Shown here: positions 8,520 to 17,001 of the stretch, in pieces
How the letters are laid out: each line of letters starts with the position of its first letter
How positions within the stretch are numbered: position 1 is the first letter of the stretch
Assembly: GCF_001613345.1 (NCBI RefSeq)
Contig: NZ_BDCE01000049.1
Coordinates: 116,084 to 180,083 of the forward strand
Direction: 5' to 3'
DNA length: 64,000 nt
DNA from: Nocardia uniformis NBRC 13702
GTDB lineage: Bacteria; Actinomycetota; Actinomycetes; Mycobacteriales; Mycobacteriaceae
Notes under the pieces: generated by a model
The model's input: the letters and a program-made list of their open reading frames with translations, nothing else
Databases searched by the model: none
Told to the model about the DNA's origin: nothing
Program-made: the position numbers and the translations under genes

Positions 8520-8806
8520 GCTCACGGTGAGCGGCGGCATCAGCGTTCGAAGCCACGAAAACCCCGTCCGCGTCCACGGCCGCCGCAAAGTCTTCGAAGT
8601 CCATATTCGCCAGGGTCAGATCGACCTCGACCTCCGCTTACTTCGCGCGGCAGAATTCGGAAAGTCGGCAAGTCCGCGTCGGGCTCACCCCCCACTGTGG
8701 TCGAGGACGAGGATCGGGTGTTCCGGATCGCGAATGGTCCGTTCGTCGGCACCCTGTCATCAGTGAAATCTGTCCGCACCACGAGCGATTCGTCCTCCGG
8801 CAAGGC
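8520..8806 (-). pseudogene. DUF6924-family gene remnant
   Basis: Three pieces of a DUF6924-type protein occur in the right order on the minus strand but in different reading frames: the N-terminal LPEDESLVVRTDFTDD (near 8760-8806), a middle DERTIRDPEHPILVLD followed by a stop (near 8695-8745), and a C-terminal LANMDFEDFAAAVDADGVF (near 8550-8610). In intact members about 60 residues separate the first two pieces; here they abut. The gene therefore has both a deletion and frameshifts. The family assignment rests on recalled signatures and was not searched. Confidence 0.65.
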
Positions 8807-8965
8807 CGCGTTCGCTGGCTTGTTCTGCACGACGGTCGATTTCCGCACCGACGAATCAGTGCCAGCGGGGTCGGTACCGCCTGCCGGCGCGGAATACCCT
8901 ATCGCGCAACCATTTTCGCCGGACGGCTTGGTGCGACTTGCCGTCGACACATCGCGCACAGTCAT

Positions 8966-9904
8966 TTACCACGATTCGATCAGCGGGGCATCGTGCTCGT
9001 GGCGCTGCCATTCCTCGGTGAGGCGAGCGAGTCGGGCCGGGGCGGCGATGCCGCGCACGGTGACGATCTTGTCATCGCGGAGCTCCAGAATCGCGACGCC
9101 CACCACCCGGTCGTCGAGGGTGAAGAGCAGGGCGGGGCAGCCGTTGACCACGCCGGCATGGATCGAGGGTGAGCCGCCGGCGAGTCTCCGCTTGGCCGGG
9201 GACGGCTCGAGGCCGACCCGCACCACGGTGGCGATCCGCTCGGGGGTCGAGTACCGGATCAGCTGCTTGGCCAGTCCCCCGGCGCCGTCGGAGATAGCGG
9301 TCGCGTCGTCGGTCAGCAGTGCTACCAGTCGGTCGGTCCGGCCCGAGGAGGCGGCAGCGAGGAACGCCTCGACGATTCGGCGCGCGGAGGCGTGGTCGAT
9401 GTCGGTTCTGTCGACGGAGGCGGTAATTCGACGCCGGGATCGGTGCAGGTGTTGCTGACTCGCGGATTCGGTGATGTCGAGAATCTCGGCGATCTCGGCG
9501 TGGCTGAAGGCGAAAGCCTCGCGTAGCACGTACACGGCCCGTTCGACCGGCGACAGGTGCTCCATGAGCGTCAGCACCGCCAGGGTCACCGATTCGCGCT
9601 GCTCGACGGTATCGGCCGGGCCCAGCATCGGGTCGCCGTCGAGGAGTGGTTCGGGCATCCAGGCGCCCACCGTGCGTTCGCGCCGCACCGACGCCGAGCG
9701 GAGCCGGTCGAGCGCCAGGTTGGTGACGATCTTGGTCAGCCAGGCCTCGGGCACCTCGATGTACTCCCGGTCGGCGGCCTGCCACCGCAGGAACGCGTCC
9801 TGCACCGTGTCCTCGGCGTCGGCGGCGGAGCCGAGCAGACGGTAGGCGAGCGAGGCCAGCCGATTGCGACTGGCCTCGAAACGCGCCACGGTGGCAGTGT
9901 CCAT
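8966..9904 (-). CDS. sigJ: ECF41-type (SigJ-like) RNA polymerase sigma factor
   Basis: A 312-residue ECF sigma factor that carries its own regulatory tail. Sigma-2 is at about residues 10-70 (RLLGSAADAEDTVQDAFLRW). A WMPEP segment, matching the WLPEP signature of ECF41, precedes sigma-4 (about 115-165). The C-terminal SnoaL-like domain contains a DGAGGLAK variant of the DGGGK motif. In this family the tail replaces an anti-sigma factor and tunes activity. The ATG at 9904 lies 10 bp after the stop of the FAD oxidoreductase gene, so the two form an operon. Confidence 0.9.
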   Translation of the reverse strand: MDTATVARFEASRNRLASLAYRLLGSAADAEDTVQDAFLRWQAADREYIEVPEAWLTKIVTNLALDRLRSASVRRERTVGAWMPEPLLDGDPMLGPADTVEQRESVTLAVLTLMEHLSPVERAVYVLREAFAFSHAEIAEILDITESASQQHLHRSRRRITASVDRTDIDHASARRIVEAFLAAASSGRTDRLVALLTDDATAISDGAGGLAKQLIRYSTPERIATVVRVGLEPSPAKRRLAGGSPSIHAGVVNGCPALLFTLDDRVVGVAILELRDDKIVTVRGIAAPARLARLTEEWQRHEHDAPLIESW

Positions 9905-9914
9905 GAGCACGACC

Positions 9915-11105
9915 TTATGCGGCGACCACGTCGGCCGAGTGCTCTCGGCCGGTGGCCGAGCGGTACCTGTGGTTCAGCTGTCCGAACGTCGGGCGGCTCA
10001 GAGTCCAGGCGGCAGTCCCGAGGATTGCCGACTTGAAGCGCGCGGCCGACCGACCACGCAGTGCCCAGGACTTCGAGCGCGCATCACCGTCGACCACCTG
10101 GAAGAGCCCATCCTTGCGGCCCAGGCTGATGTGGTTGCCGACATACGACAGCGCTTTCGTCGAGATCTTCCGCCCGGTCCGGTCCCCGATAATCGCGGCC
10201 ACCGCCTGCATACCGGTGAATCCCGCGGACGCACACGACATCGGCAGCGGCAGACCGTTATCGCCGATGACGAAGGCGCTGTCACCGGCAACGTAGACAT
10301 CCGGGTGCGAGACCGACCGCATCTGACGGTCGACGGTGATCTGGCCGTTGCGTTCCACCGCGAGGCCGCTGGCGGCGGCGATCGGATGGACGGCGAACCC
10401 GGCGGCCCACACGGTCGCGTCGGAGGCGAAAGTGGTGCCGTCCGCGGCGACCGCCGCCGTCGCCTCGACACGCTCGATGGTGGTGTGCTCGTGGACCGTG
10501 ATACCGAACCGGTCGAAGGCGCGCAGCAGGTGACGGCGAGCCTTCGGGCCCAGCCAGCCGCCCAGTTCGCCACTGGTGGCGAGGCTGACCCGAAGTCCCG
10601 GACGGGATTCGGCGATCTCGGTGACGGCCTCGATCGCGGTCAGGTTACCGCCGACCACCAGTACCTTCCCGTTTTCGCCCAGCTCGTCCAGGCGTGCGCG
10701 CAGGCGCAACGCGGCCGGACGCGCTGCCACGTGGAAGGCGTGCTCGTCGACACCGGGCACGCCATGGACGGCGCCGGTGCTGCCGAGTGCGTAGAGGAGG
10801 GTGTCGTATCCGAGCCGGTCGGTGCCCGCACCGTCGGCGACGGTGACAGTCCGGTGCTCGGCGTCGACGTCGGTTACCCGCGCCACTCGTAGCCGGATAC
10901 CGGTGCCCGCGAAGATCTCCGCCAGCGGCCGGTGGCGCAGGTCCTGCCCGGCGGCGAGCTGGTGCAGGCGCAGCCGCTCGACGAAATCGGGTTCGGCGTT
11001 GACGACGCTGATCTCGAAGTCGTCGGGGTGGAGTTGGCGAGCCAGATATCCGGCGGAGAAGGCTCCGGCGTATCCGGCCCCGAGGACGACGATGCGGTGC
11101 TTCAT
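9915..11105 (-). CDS. FAD-dependent pyridine nucleotide-disulfide oxidoreductase family protein
   Basis: A 396-residue flavoprotein of the NDH-2-like class. The N-terminal FAD motif GAGYAGAFSAGYLA is at residues 8-21, a second dinucleotide fold (VLVVGGNLTAIEA) near 150, and the second FAD motif DVYVAGDSAFV near 275. The start at 11105 is preceded by AGGAG. Oxidoreductases are a hallmark neighbour of ECF41 sigma factors and are usually their direct targets. Here the gene is first in the operon, behind a promoter that fits ECF41. The physiological electron donor and acceptor are unknown. Confidence 0.88.
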   Translation of the reverse strand: MKHRIVVLGAGYAGAFSAGYLARQLHPDDFEISVVNAEPDFVERLRLHQLAAGQDLRHRPLAEIFAGTGIRLRVARVTDVDAEHRTVTVADGAGTDRLGYDTLLYALGSTGAVHGVPGVDEHAFHVAARPAALRLRARLDELGENGKVLVVGGNLTAIEAVTEIAESRPGLRVSLATSGELGGWLGPKARRHLLRAFDRFGITVHEHTTIERVEATAAVAADGTTFASDATVWAAGFAVHPIAAASGLAVERNGQITVDRQMRSVSHPDVYVAGDSAFVIGDNGLPLPMSCASAGFTGMQAVAAIIGDRTGRKISTKALSYVGNHISLGRKDGLFQVVDGDARSKSWALRGRSAARFKSAILGTAAWTLSRPTFGQLNHRYRSATGREHSADVVAA

Positions 11106-11137
11106 GATTCGCTCCTGTCTGGTTCGCGTGCTCCTTG

Positions 11138-11164
11138 AACGAGACAGGCCCCGAGTTCCTGACA
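11138..11164 (-). promoter_or_regulatory. putative ECF41-dependent promoter
   Basis: Read on the minus strand, TGTCAGG is followed after 16 bp by CGTT, close to the published ECF41 consensus TGTCACA-N16-CGTC. It lies about 33 bp before the oxidoreductase start at 11105, the right distance for a promoter. This implies that the sigma factor encoded second in the operon activates its own operon. Confidence 0.65.
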
Positions 11165-11318
11165 GCATTGATCAGTGATCTGGATCACTGTGGTGGCAGA
11201 CGGACCCCGAGCCCCGCTCCGTTCGCGATGAAATGCGGGCATGACCGGCCTCGGGGCCGCCCGTGGGTCATCGAGGGGCCGGCGGCGGTTGGCCGGGAAT
11301 GCGAGATACGCTGCGCGC

Positions 11319-12317
11319 GTGACTCCCCTGCTCCACCAGCTCTATCCGGAACTCGCTCATACGCTGCCGCACCTTTCGCTCAATACGGGTGCTACGCCGG
11401 TGCGGCGACTCGCCTCCATCGATACCACCGGTGCGGAGCTGTGGGTCAAGGACGACAGCGGGTTCGGGGACGGCGGGTGGGGCGGGAACAAGGTCCGCAA
11501 GTTGGAGTGGTTGTTGCCGGATGCGTTGCGGCAGGGGCGGCGGACCATAGTGACGGTTGGCGGGCTGGGCACGAATTGGGGGTTGGCCGCCGCGCTGTAT
11601 GGGCGCGCGCAGGGCCTCGAAACTGTTCTGGCGCTGGTGGATCAGCCAATGGATGAGCATGTGCGGGAGCAGTTGGAGCGTTTGCGGGCCTCGGGGGCCG
11701 AACTGCACTTCACGCACACCAAGGTGCGGACGATCCTGCGAGCGCCACTGATTCTCGCGCGGCACTTCTCGGGGATGCGGCCACCGTATTTGCTTCCGGC
11801 GGGCGGTTCTTCACCCGTGGGGACGCTCGGCTACGTGGAGGCCGCGCTCGAAATCGCCGCTCAGGTGCGGGGTGGGGAAATGCCGGAGCCCGCGTATATT
11901 GTCACGGCTGTCGGGTCGGGCGGGACCGTGGCGGGACTGTCGCTCGGGTTGCGCCTGGCCGGACTGTCCACCCGGGTGATCGGGGTCATCGTCAATGACA
12001 CTCTGCGCCTGGATGAATCGACGTTGACCCGGTTGGCGGATCGAGCCGCCGACGTGCTGCGCCGGCGTGGCGCTCGCCTGCCCGAAAATCTTTCCGCCGG
12101 GGGAAATCTCGATACCGTCACCGACTGGCTCGGCCCGGGGTACGGCGAGACGACTCCGGAAGCCAGTGCGGCACTGCGGCTCTCGGCAGAGTATGAGAGT
12201 CTCGATCTCGAGCCGGTGTACACCGCCAAGGCCATGGCCGCGCTACTCGATCTCAATGCGCACGGCCGGTTCGACGGCGGGCCGGTGCTGTTCCTCAATA
12301 CCAACGGCCCACGCTGA
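11319..12317 (+). CDS. PLP-dependent D-cysteine desulfhydrase / ACC deaminase-like protein
   Basis: A 332-residue fold-type II pyridoxal-phosphate enzyme. The Schiff-base lysine is expected at K58 in GGNKVRKLEW, and a Gly-rich phosphate loop (VGSGGTVAG) follows near residue 208. The layout matches bacterial D-cysteine desulfhydrases and ACC deaminases, which release ammonia from small amino acids. The GTG at 11319 gives the usual family length; a longer frame upstream lacks a ribosome site. It lies 30 bp before the sirtuin gene, so the two may share an mRNA. The substrate is unresolved. Confidence 0.85.
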   Translation: MTPLLHQLYPELAHTLPHLSLNTGATPVRRLASIDTTGAELWVKDDSGFGDGGWGGNKVRKLEWLLPDALRQGRRTIVTVGGLGTNWGLAAALYGRAQGLETVLALVDQPMDEHVREQLERLRASGAELHFTHTKVRTILRAPLILARHFSGMRPPYLLPAGGSSPVGTLGYVEAALEIAAQVRGGEMPEPAYIVTAVGSGGTVAGLSLGLRLAGLSTRVIGVIVNDTLRLDESTLTRLADRAADVLRRRGARLPENLSAGGNLDTVTDWLGPGYGETTPEASAALRLSAEYESLDLEPVYTAKAMAALLDLNAHGRFDGGPVLFLNTNGPR

Positions 12318-12347
12318 CCGCCGCCGCGCGGCTCGTACCCTGAACCC

Positions 12348-13202
12348 ATGCCCGCAGTTCCCGATCTGGATCTCGGCCCGCTGTTCGACCTCGTCGCGGG
12401 CCGACAGGTGGCGGTGTTGACCGGGGCCGGTATCTCCACCGACAGCGGTATCCCCGATTACCGCAGTCCGGACGCCCCACCGCGCAATCCCATGACCTAC
12501 CAGCAGTTCGTCGGTGATCCGGTCTTTCGGCAACGGTACTGGGCGCGCAATCATGTGGGCTGGCGGCGGATGGATGCCAGCCGTCCCAATCCCGGCCACC
12601 GCGCGCTGACGCGGCTCGAACGCGCGGGTGTGGTCAGCGGGCTGATCACCCAGAATGTCGATCTGCTGCATACCAAGGCGGGTCACCGCGCGGTGATCGA
12701 CCTGCACGGCACCTACCTGCGGGTCCGTTGCCTCGCCTGCGACGCGCTGATCTCTCGATTGACCCTGGCCGACCGACTCGAGGAAGCCAATCCGGGCTTC
12801 GCCGACGACCTCACCCGCACCGGTGTCGAGGTCGCACCCGATGCCGACGCGGTGATCGCCGATACCGCCGCCTTCCGCATGGTCGATTGCGCCGAATGCG
12901 GCGGCATGCTGAAGCCCGATATCGTGTACTTCGGCGAATCGGTCCCGAAAGACCGTGTGGCGGCGTCTTTCTCGATGGTCGACGAGGCCGATATCCTGCT
13001 GGTGACCGGATCGTCCCTGACCGTCATGTCCGGCCTTCGCTTCGTCCGCCACGCCGCGAGAACCCGACGCCCGGTGGTAATCATCAATCGTGGCCCCACC
13101 CGTGGCGACGAGTTCGCCACGGTGCGTCTCGATACCGGCTGTTCTCCCGTATTGACCGCGCTGGCGGACACTGTGGCCGAAGCCCCGATCCCCGCTTGCT
13201 GA
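12348..13202 (+). CDS. Sir2 family NAD-dependent protein deacylase
   Basis: A 284-residue sirtuin that removes acyl groups from lysines using NAD. The NAD-binding motif GAGISTDSGIPDYR is at residues 26-39, TQNVDLLH at 101-108, and the catalytic base is H120 in DLHG. A zinc-binding set is formed by C128/C131 and C181/C184. A long insert between the two Cys pairs matches class II actinobacterial sirtuins. It lies 30 bp downstream of the PLP enzyme and 104 bp before an alpha/beta hydrolase. Protein targets are unknown. Confidence 0.93.
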   Translation: MPAVPDLDLGPLFDLVAGRQVAVLTGAGISTDSGIPDYRSPDAPPRNPMTYQQFVGDPVFRQRYWARNHVGWRRMDASRPNPGHRALTRLERAGVVSGLITQNVDLLHTKAGHRAVIDLHGTYLRVRCLACDALISRLTLADRLEEANPGFADDLTRTGVEVAPDADAVIADTAAFRMVDCAECGGMLKPDIVYFGESVPKDRVAASFSMVDEADILLVTGSSLTVMSGLRFVRHAARTRRPVVIINRGPTRGDEFATVRLDTGCSPVLTALADTVAEAPIPAC

Positions 13203-13306
13203 CGCCCACACCGAGTGTTGCCCGCCCGACAGTGACCGCGGTCGCCACTCACCGGTTACTCCGCGCACAAAATCAACATCGCCCCAGCACCGACGAAAGG
13301 ATCTCC

Positions 13307-14185
13307 ATGTCTGCGCGTATCCCCGGTTTCGACTACCAGCGCGTCCGGGTCGCTGATGCGGTGTCGCTGCATGTCGCTGTCGCCGGTTCGGGCAGCCCGA
13401 TCGTGCTACTGCACGGCTTCCCGCAGACCCATCTCATGTGGCGGCATGTGGCCGCCGATCTGGCTGCCGACCACACCGTCATCTGCCCGGATCTGCGCGG
13501 CTACGGTGACAGCGACAAACCGGCCGATACCGACGGTCAGACCTATTCCAAACGCACCATGGCGGCCGATATCGTCGCTCTGGCAAAGACTTTCGGCCAC
13601 AACAGGTTCGCACTGGCCGGACACGATCGTGGCGCGCTGGTAGCGATGCGCGCCGGACTCGACCACCCGGACACCATCACCCACCTCGCCGCCCTGGATG
13701 TGGTGCCGACCATCGATATGTGGGAGGTCCTGCACGGCCTCCCGGCGGCCGTCGCCTTCCACCTCTACCTCATGGCACAGCCCCCCGGCCTACCCGAGCA
13801 GCTGATCGCGGGCAGCCCGGACACCTTCTTCGGCCACTTCCTCGACATCTGGACCTGCGATCCGGAAGCCATTCCGGCCGATATCCGCACCGCCTACCTA
13901 ACGGCCAGCCGCAATGCCGTCCCCTCGATCGTGGCCGATTACCGCGCCTCGGCGAATATCGACGTCGACCATGACAGCGCGGACCGAGCAGCGGGCAGCA
14001 CCCTGCGCATGCCGGTGGCGGTCCTGCAGCAGGACTGGGGCACGCTGCTCCAGTTCGATGCCAAAGCCATCTGGCAGGCCTGGGCCCCGAACCTGCATCA
14101 CCACACCGTCACCACCGGTCACTTCATGGCCGAGGAGTCACCCACCGAGATCGTCGGAGCACTGCGGGATCTGCTGGCACGCTGA
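13307..14185 (+). CDS. alpha/beta hydrolase, haloacetate dehalogenase/epoxide hydrolase-like
   Basis: A 292-residue alpha/beta-hydrolase with an Asp nucleophile (D107 in GHDRG) and not Ser, a feature of fluoroacetate dehalogenases and epoxide hydrolases. The oxyanion region HGFPQTHLMWR is at residues 36-46, and the catalytic His is in TTGHFMAEE near 272. The ATG at 13307 is preceded by AAAGGA. The frame is open far upstream through the sirtuin gene, but that part is out of phase with real coding. Followed by a strong bidirectional terminator. Confidence 0.88.
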   Translation: MSARIPGFDYQRVRVADAVSLHVAVAGSGSPIVLLHGFPQTHLMWRHVAADLAADHTVICPDLRGYGDSDKPADTDGQTYSKRTMAADIVALAKTFGHNRFALAGHDRGALVAMRAGLDHPDTITHLAALDVVPTIDMWEVLHGLPAAVAFHLYLMAQPPGLPEQLIAGSPDTFFGHFLDIWTCDPEAIPADIRTAYLTASRNAVPSIVADYRASANIDVDHDSADRAAGSTLRMPVAVLQQDWGTLLQFDAKAIWQAWAPNLHHHTVTTGHFMAEESPTEIVGALRDLLAR

Positions 14186-14204
14186 GAGCACCCATGCGAT
14201 TCAA

Positions 14205-14241
14205 CGCTGTCCCAGCGTCGCCGGTTCGCGCTGGGACAGCG
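14205..14241. terminator. bidirectional hairpin terminator
   Basis: A perfect 13-bp stem (CGCTGTCCCAGCG pairing with CGCTGGGACAGCG) with an 11-nt loop lies between the convergent hydrolase (ends 14185) and flavoprotein (ends 14292) genes. There is no long T-run, as is common in actinobacteria. Confidence 0.8.
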
Positions 14242-14291
14242 ACGCCGGCCCGGTCATACAGATCCACCACCGGCGTTCCCTCCGCGGGTCG

Positions 14292-15746
14292 CTATCTATA
14301 GGCGACCGCGTGGCGACCGGCCCGCCGCCCGAAGAAGGAGCCCTCGCCGAGCTGGGTGCCACTGGCATAGCCCTTGCCGTCCTGGGCGATATTGGCCGCG
14401 CAGGCCCCGGCGGCGTAGAGACCGGGCACCGGTGCGCCACTGTCCCGCAACACTTCTCCGTCGACGGAGGTGCGCAGGCCGCCGATGGTGAATCCGGCGT
14501 AGAGCGCTTTGCCGAGGGTGAGGTCGAACGCGCCCCACGGGCCCTGGTCCTGCGGTTGCAGCCATTCGGCACCCTTGTGGAAATCCGGATCCTCGCCCCG
14601 GGCGGCGTGGGTGTTGTAGCGGTCCAGGGTGGCCCGCAGGGCCGCCTCCGGAATCCGCAGCGCGGCAGCCATTTCCGCCACCGTCTCCCAGCCGTCGATG
14701 AACGGTGCGAGCGGAAAAGTCGGCCGTTCCATATGTTCGGAGTCGACAATCAGATACGCGGCGGCACCGGGTTGTTCGAGGGCGAACGCCGAGGTACGGG
14801 AATGGTAGGAATCCTCGGCCACGAATCGCTGCCCATCGCGGTTCACAATGACGCCGGTGAGCAGTCGGGAGGGTGGATAGACCGGCGCGGTAATGAAGGC
14901 CTGATCCATATGCCGCACATCGCCACCCGCGCCGATGCCCAGCCGAATTCCGATGCCGTCGTCATAGGTGGTGCCGAGGACGAAGGGTTTCTCCGCCAGC
15001 TGCGGAACATGTTCGGCGACCATTGCCGAGTTCATGACGAATCCGCCCGTGGCCAGCACTACCGAATGCGCACGCACGGCACCGGTTTCGCCGCCCCGCT
15101 TCCACCGGACGCCCACCACACGACCGTCGGCATCGGCGATCAGGTTGGTTGCCCCGGTCTCGTAGCGGACCGTGACTCCGAGTTCGGCGGCGCGCTCGAC
15201 CAGCAGTTCGATCACCAGCGCCGCACCCTGCGTATCACCGGGAACCGGGACCTTGTGTCCGCGCGGGGCGGGGGCGGCGGTATCGCGGAAGGGCCATACC
15301 TTCTCGTTGCCGGTGTACATCAAACCCTGCGTGCCCGGCTGGATGACCGCCTTCTCCGGGTAGTAGCTGCGCTCGAACTCGAATCCGAGGCTCTCCAGCC
15401 AGTCGAAATGCTCCACGCTGCCATCGCAGTAGGCGCGAATCTTGTCGAGTTCGGGTGCACGCGAGACGGCCGCGAGATATTTGTACATCTCCTCCGCCGA
15501 ATCCGGGTGCCCGGTGGCCCGCTGCACCGCGGTGCCGCCGCCGAGGTAGAAGTGCCCGCCCGCCAATGCCGTTGTGCCACCGGCGACTCCGGCCCGCTCC
15601 AGAACGAGCACCCGTGCCCCGGCCGCGGCGGCCTCCACCGCCGCGCAGCCGCCCGCGATGCCGAATCCGGCTACCACCACATCGAATTCGTCGGACCAGG
15701 CGGCAATCTCGCTCGCCGCGATCGTTTCCGGTATCTGTGTGCTCAT
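14292..15746 (-). CDS. FAD-binding dehydrogenase (fumarate reductase / ketosteroid dehydrogenase-like)
   Basis: A 484-residue flavoprotein of the succinate dehydrogenase/fumarate reductase flavoprotein superfamily. The FAD motif GFGIAGGCAAVEAAAAG is at about 27-43, and the C-terminal FAD-binding block GLYAAGACAANIAQDGKGYA near 445. The central capping domain is the type found in 3-ketosteroid dehydrogenases and urocanate reductases. It overlaps the VOC gene by 4 bp (ATGA), so the two are coupled. A TetR regulator diverges from this operon. It probably acts on a ring or steroid-like compound; the exact substrate is open. Confidence 0.87.
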   Translation of the reverse strand: MSTQIPETIAASEIAAWSDEFDVVVAGFGIAGGCAAVEAAAAGARVLVLERAGVAGGTTALAGGHFYLGGGTAVQRATGHPDSAEEMYKYLAAVSRAPELDKIRAYCDGSVEHFDWLESLGFEFERSYYPEKAVIQPGTQGLMYTGNEKVWPFRDTAAPAPRGHKVPVPGDTQGAALVIELLVERAAELGVTVRYETGATNLIADADGRVVGVRWKRGGETGAVRAHSVVLATGGFVMNSAMVAEHVPQLAEKPFVLGTTYDDGIGIRLGIGAGGDVRHMDQAFITAPVYPPSRLLTGVIVNRDGQRFVAEDSYHSRTSAFALEQPGAAAYLIVDSEHMERPTFPLAPFIDGWETVAEMAAALRIPEAALRATLDRYNTHAARGEDPDFHKGAEWLQPQDQGPWGAFDLTLGKALYAGFTIGGLRTSVDGEVLRDSGAPVPGLYAAGACAANIAQDGKGYASGTQLGEGSFFGRRAGRHAVAYR

Positions 15747-16243
15747 TCCGCATCCTTCGCGAGCTGTTGGAAGAAGGTCCGCATATTCGGGCCGATCTCG
15801 GCGAGTTCGATGTACGGCACGCCGTGCGTACCCCCGTCGAGGTAGGCGAATCGCATTTCGCCGCCGCTCATCTCACCCCGCTGTACCACCGGAGCTCCGC
15901 GCTCGGCGGCGGCCGCGATGGCGGCATCGAAATCCGCGGGCTCCATACAGATGTGATGCAGTCCCGGGCCGCCGCGTTCCAGGAATTCGGTGTAGATCGA
16001 CTGCCCGCGCACCGGTTGGATCAGCTCGAGTTGCATATCGCCGCGGTAGGCCAGCGAGATGTGTGCGGTGAAGTCCGCGGGCTCACCGCGGTAGGTGCAG
16101 GTGTCCGGCCCGAAGGGGACATCGGGTATCCGCGTCCAGCGGCGTACCCCGAAGCAGGTCTCGAAGAATCGTTCGGTCGCGTCCATATCGGTGACCACCC
16201 ACGCGATCTGAGTGATCGGGCCGTCCACGCTAGTCAGTTCCAC
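15743..16243 (-). CDS. VOC (glyoxalase/dioxygenase) family protein
   Basis: A 166-residue protein with two beta-alpha-beta-beta-beta modules. The first module begins ITQIAWVVTDMDATERFF; the second contains HHICMEPADFDAAI and ends with the metal-ligand-like PYIELAEI. Such folds act as isomerases, epimerases or dioxygenases on small substrates. The position upstream of, and coupled to, the flavin dehydrogenase suggests one catabolic step each. The start at 16243 lies 8 bp from a strong palindrome shared with the divergent TetR gene. Confidence 0.85.
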   Translation of the reverse strand: MELTSVDGPITQIAWVVTDMDATERFFETCFGVRRWTRIPDVPFGPDTCTYRGEPADFTAHISLAYRGDMQLELIQPVRGQSIYTEFLERGGPGLHHICMEPADFDAAIAAAAERGAPVVQRGEMSGGEMRFAYLDGGTHGVPYIELAEIGPNMRTFFQQLAKDAE

Positions 16244-16250
16244 CCCGGCA

Positions 16251-16270
16251 GTTAAGCAGATTCGCTTAAC
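16251..16270. promoter_or_regulatory. palindromic operator between VOC and TetR genes
   Basis: GTTAAGC-AGATTC-GCTTAAC is a perfect 7-6-7 inverted repeat in the 77-bp gap between the divergent VOC and TetR genes. Position and symmetry make it the likely binding site of the TetR protein at 16321. Confidence 0.7.
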
Positions 16271-16320
16271 ACCCGAAAGCCCCCGCTTCGATACCGGCCC
16301 GCTCCGGCTATAGTGTCGCC

Positions 16321-16947
16321 GTGACCAGCCCGGATGCCCGCGAACTGATTCTCCTCGCCGGTGAGCGCCTGATTGCCGATTCCGGTTGCGCGGTCTCGCT
16401 GCGCGATATAGCGGTAGCGGCCAACCAGCGCAACAACTCCGCGGTGCACTATCACTTCGGTTCCCGTGACGGGCTCATCGCCGCCATAGTCGAACGCCGC
16501 CAACAGGCCCTCGATGCCGATCGCATGGCCCTCCTGTCCGAGCATGACGACGCCACCACACCCGACACCCCCGCCCCGCTGCTGGCCATCCTGGTACGCC
16601 CCATGTTCGACACCCCCTACGCCGAGGGCAGCACCCACTACGCCCGCTTCCTCGAACAGGTCCGCACCCACCCCGTCATCAGTGCCATCGACCTGCACGG
16701 GGAGCGTTGGCCCGCGACGAAAATGACCGTCCAGCGCCTGCACCGCTCGCTCACCGACTTCCCGGCCGCCCTTCGTGCGCAGCGCCTACGAGCCATGAGC
16801 ACGGTCATGTTCGCCTTACTCGCCGACTACGAACGCCGTCGCTTCTCCGGCGCTTCCCACGGCCTGCCGGATGTCGAGGACGACATCCTCGCCATGCTCA
16901 CCGGGTTGCTCACCGCACCCGATCCGGCCGCGGCACGAACGCACTGA
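16321..16947 (+). CDS. TetR family transcriptional regulator
   Basis: A 208-residue regulator. The HTH region is about residues 20-65 (SLRDIAVAANQRNNSAVHYHF followed by the GSRDGL turn). The NNSAVHYHFGSRD sequence is typical of the TetR subgroup with a C-terminal AefR-like domain. GTG start at 16321. It is divergent from the VOC-flavoprotein operon, with a perfect palindrome between, so it probably represses that operon and itself. The inducer is presumably the operon's substrate. Confidence 0.9.
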   Translation: MTSPDARELILLAGERLIADSGCAVSLRDIAVAANQRNNSAVHYHFGSRDGLIAAIVERRQQALDADRMALLSEHDDATTPDTPAPLLAILVRPMFDTPYAEGSTHYARFLEQVRTHPVISAIDLHGERWPATKMTVQRLHRSLTDFPAALRAQRLRAMSTVMFALLADYERRRFSGASHGLPDVEDDILAMLTGLLTAPDPAAARTH

Positions 16948-17001
16948 CATCGGTTCCCTCGCAGGATCTGCTCGCGACAGGATGACCCGTGCCGCAGCGC
17001 T

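Noticed and set aside
13914..15845. Long plus-strand open frame
   Set aside because: It runs across a terminator and antisense to the flavoprotein and VOC genes; no domain is recognisable.
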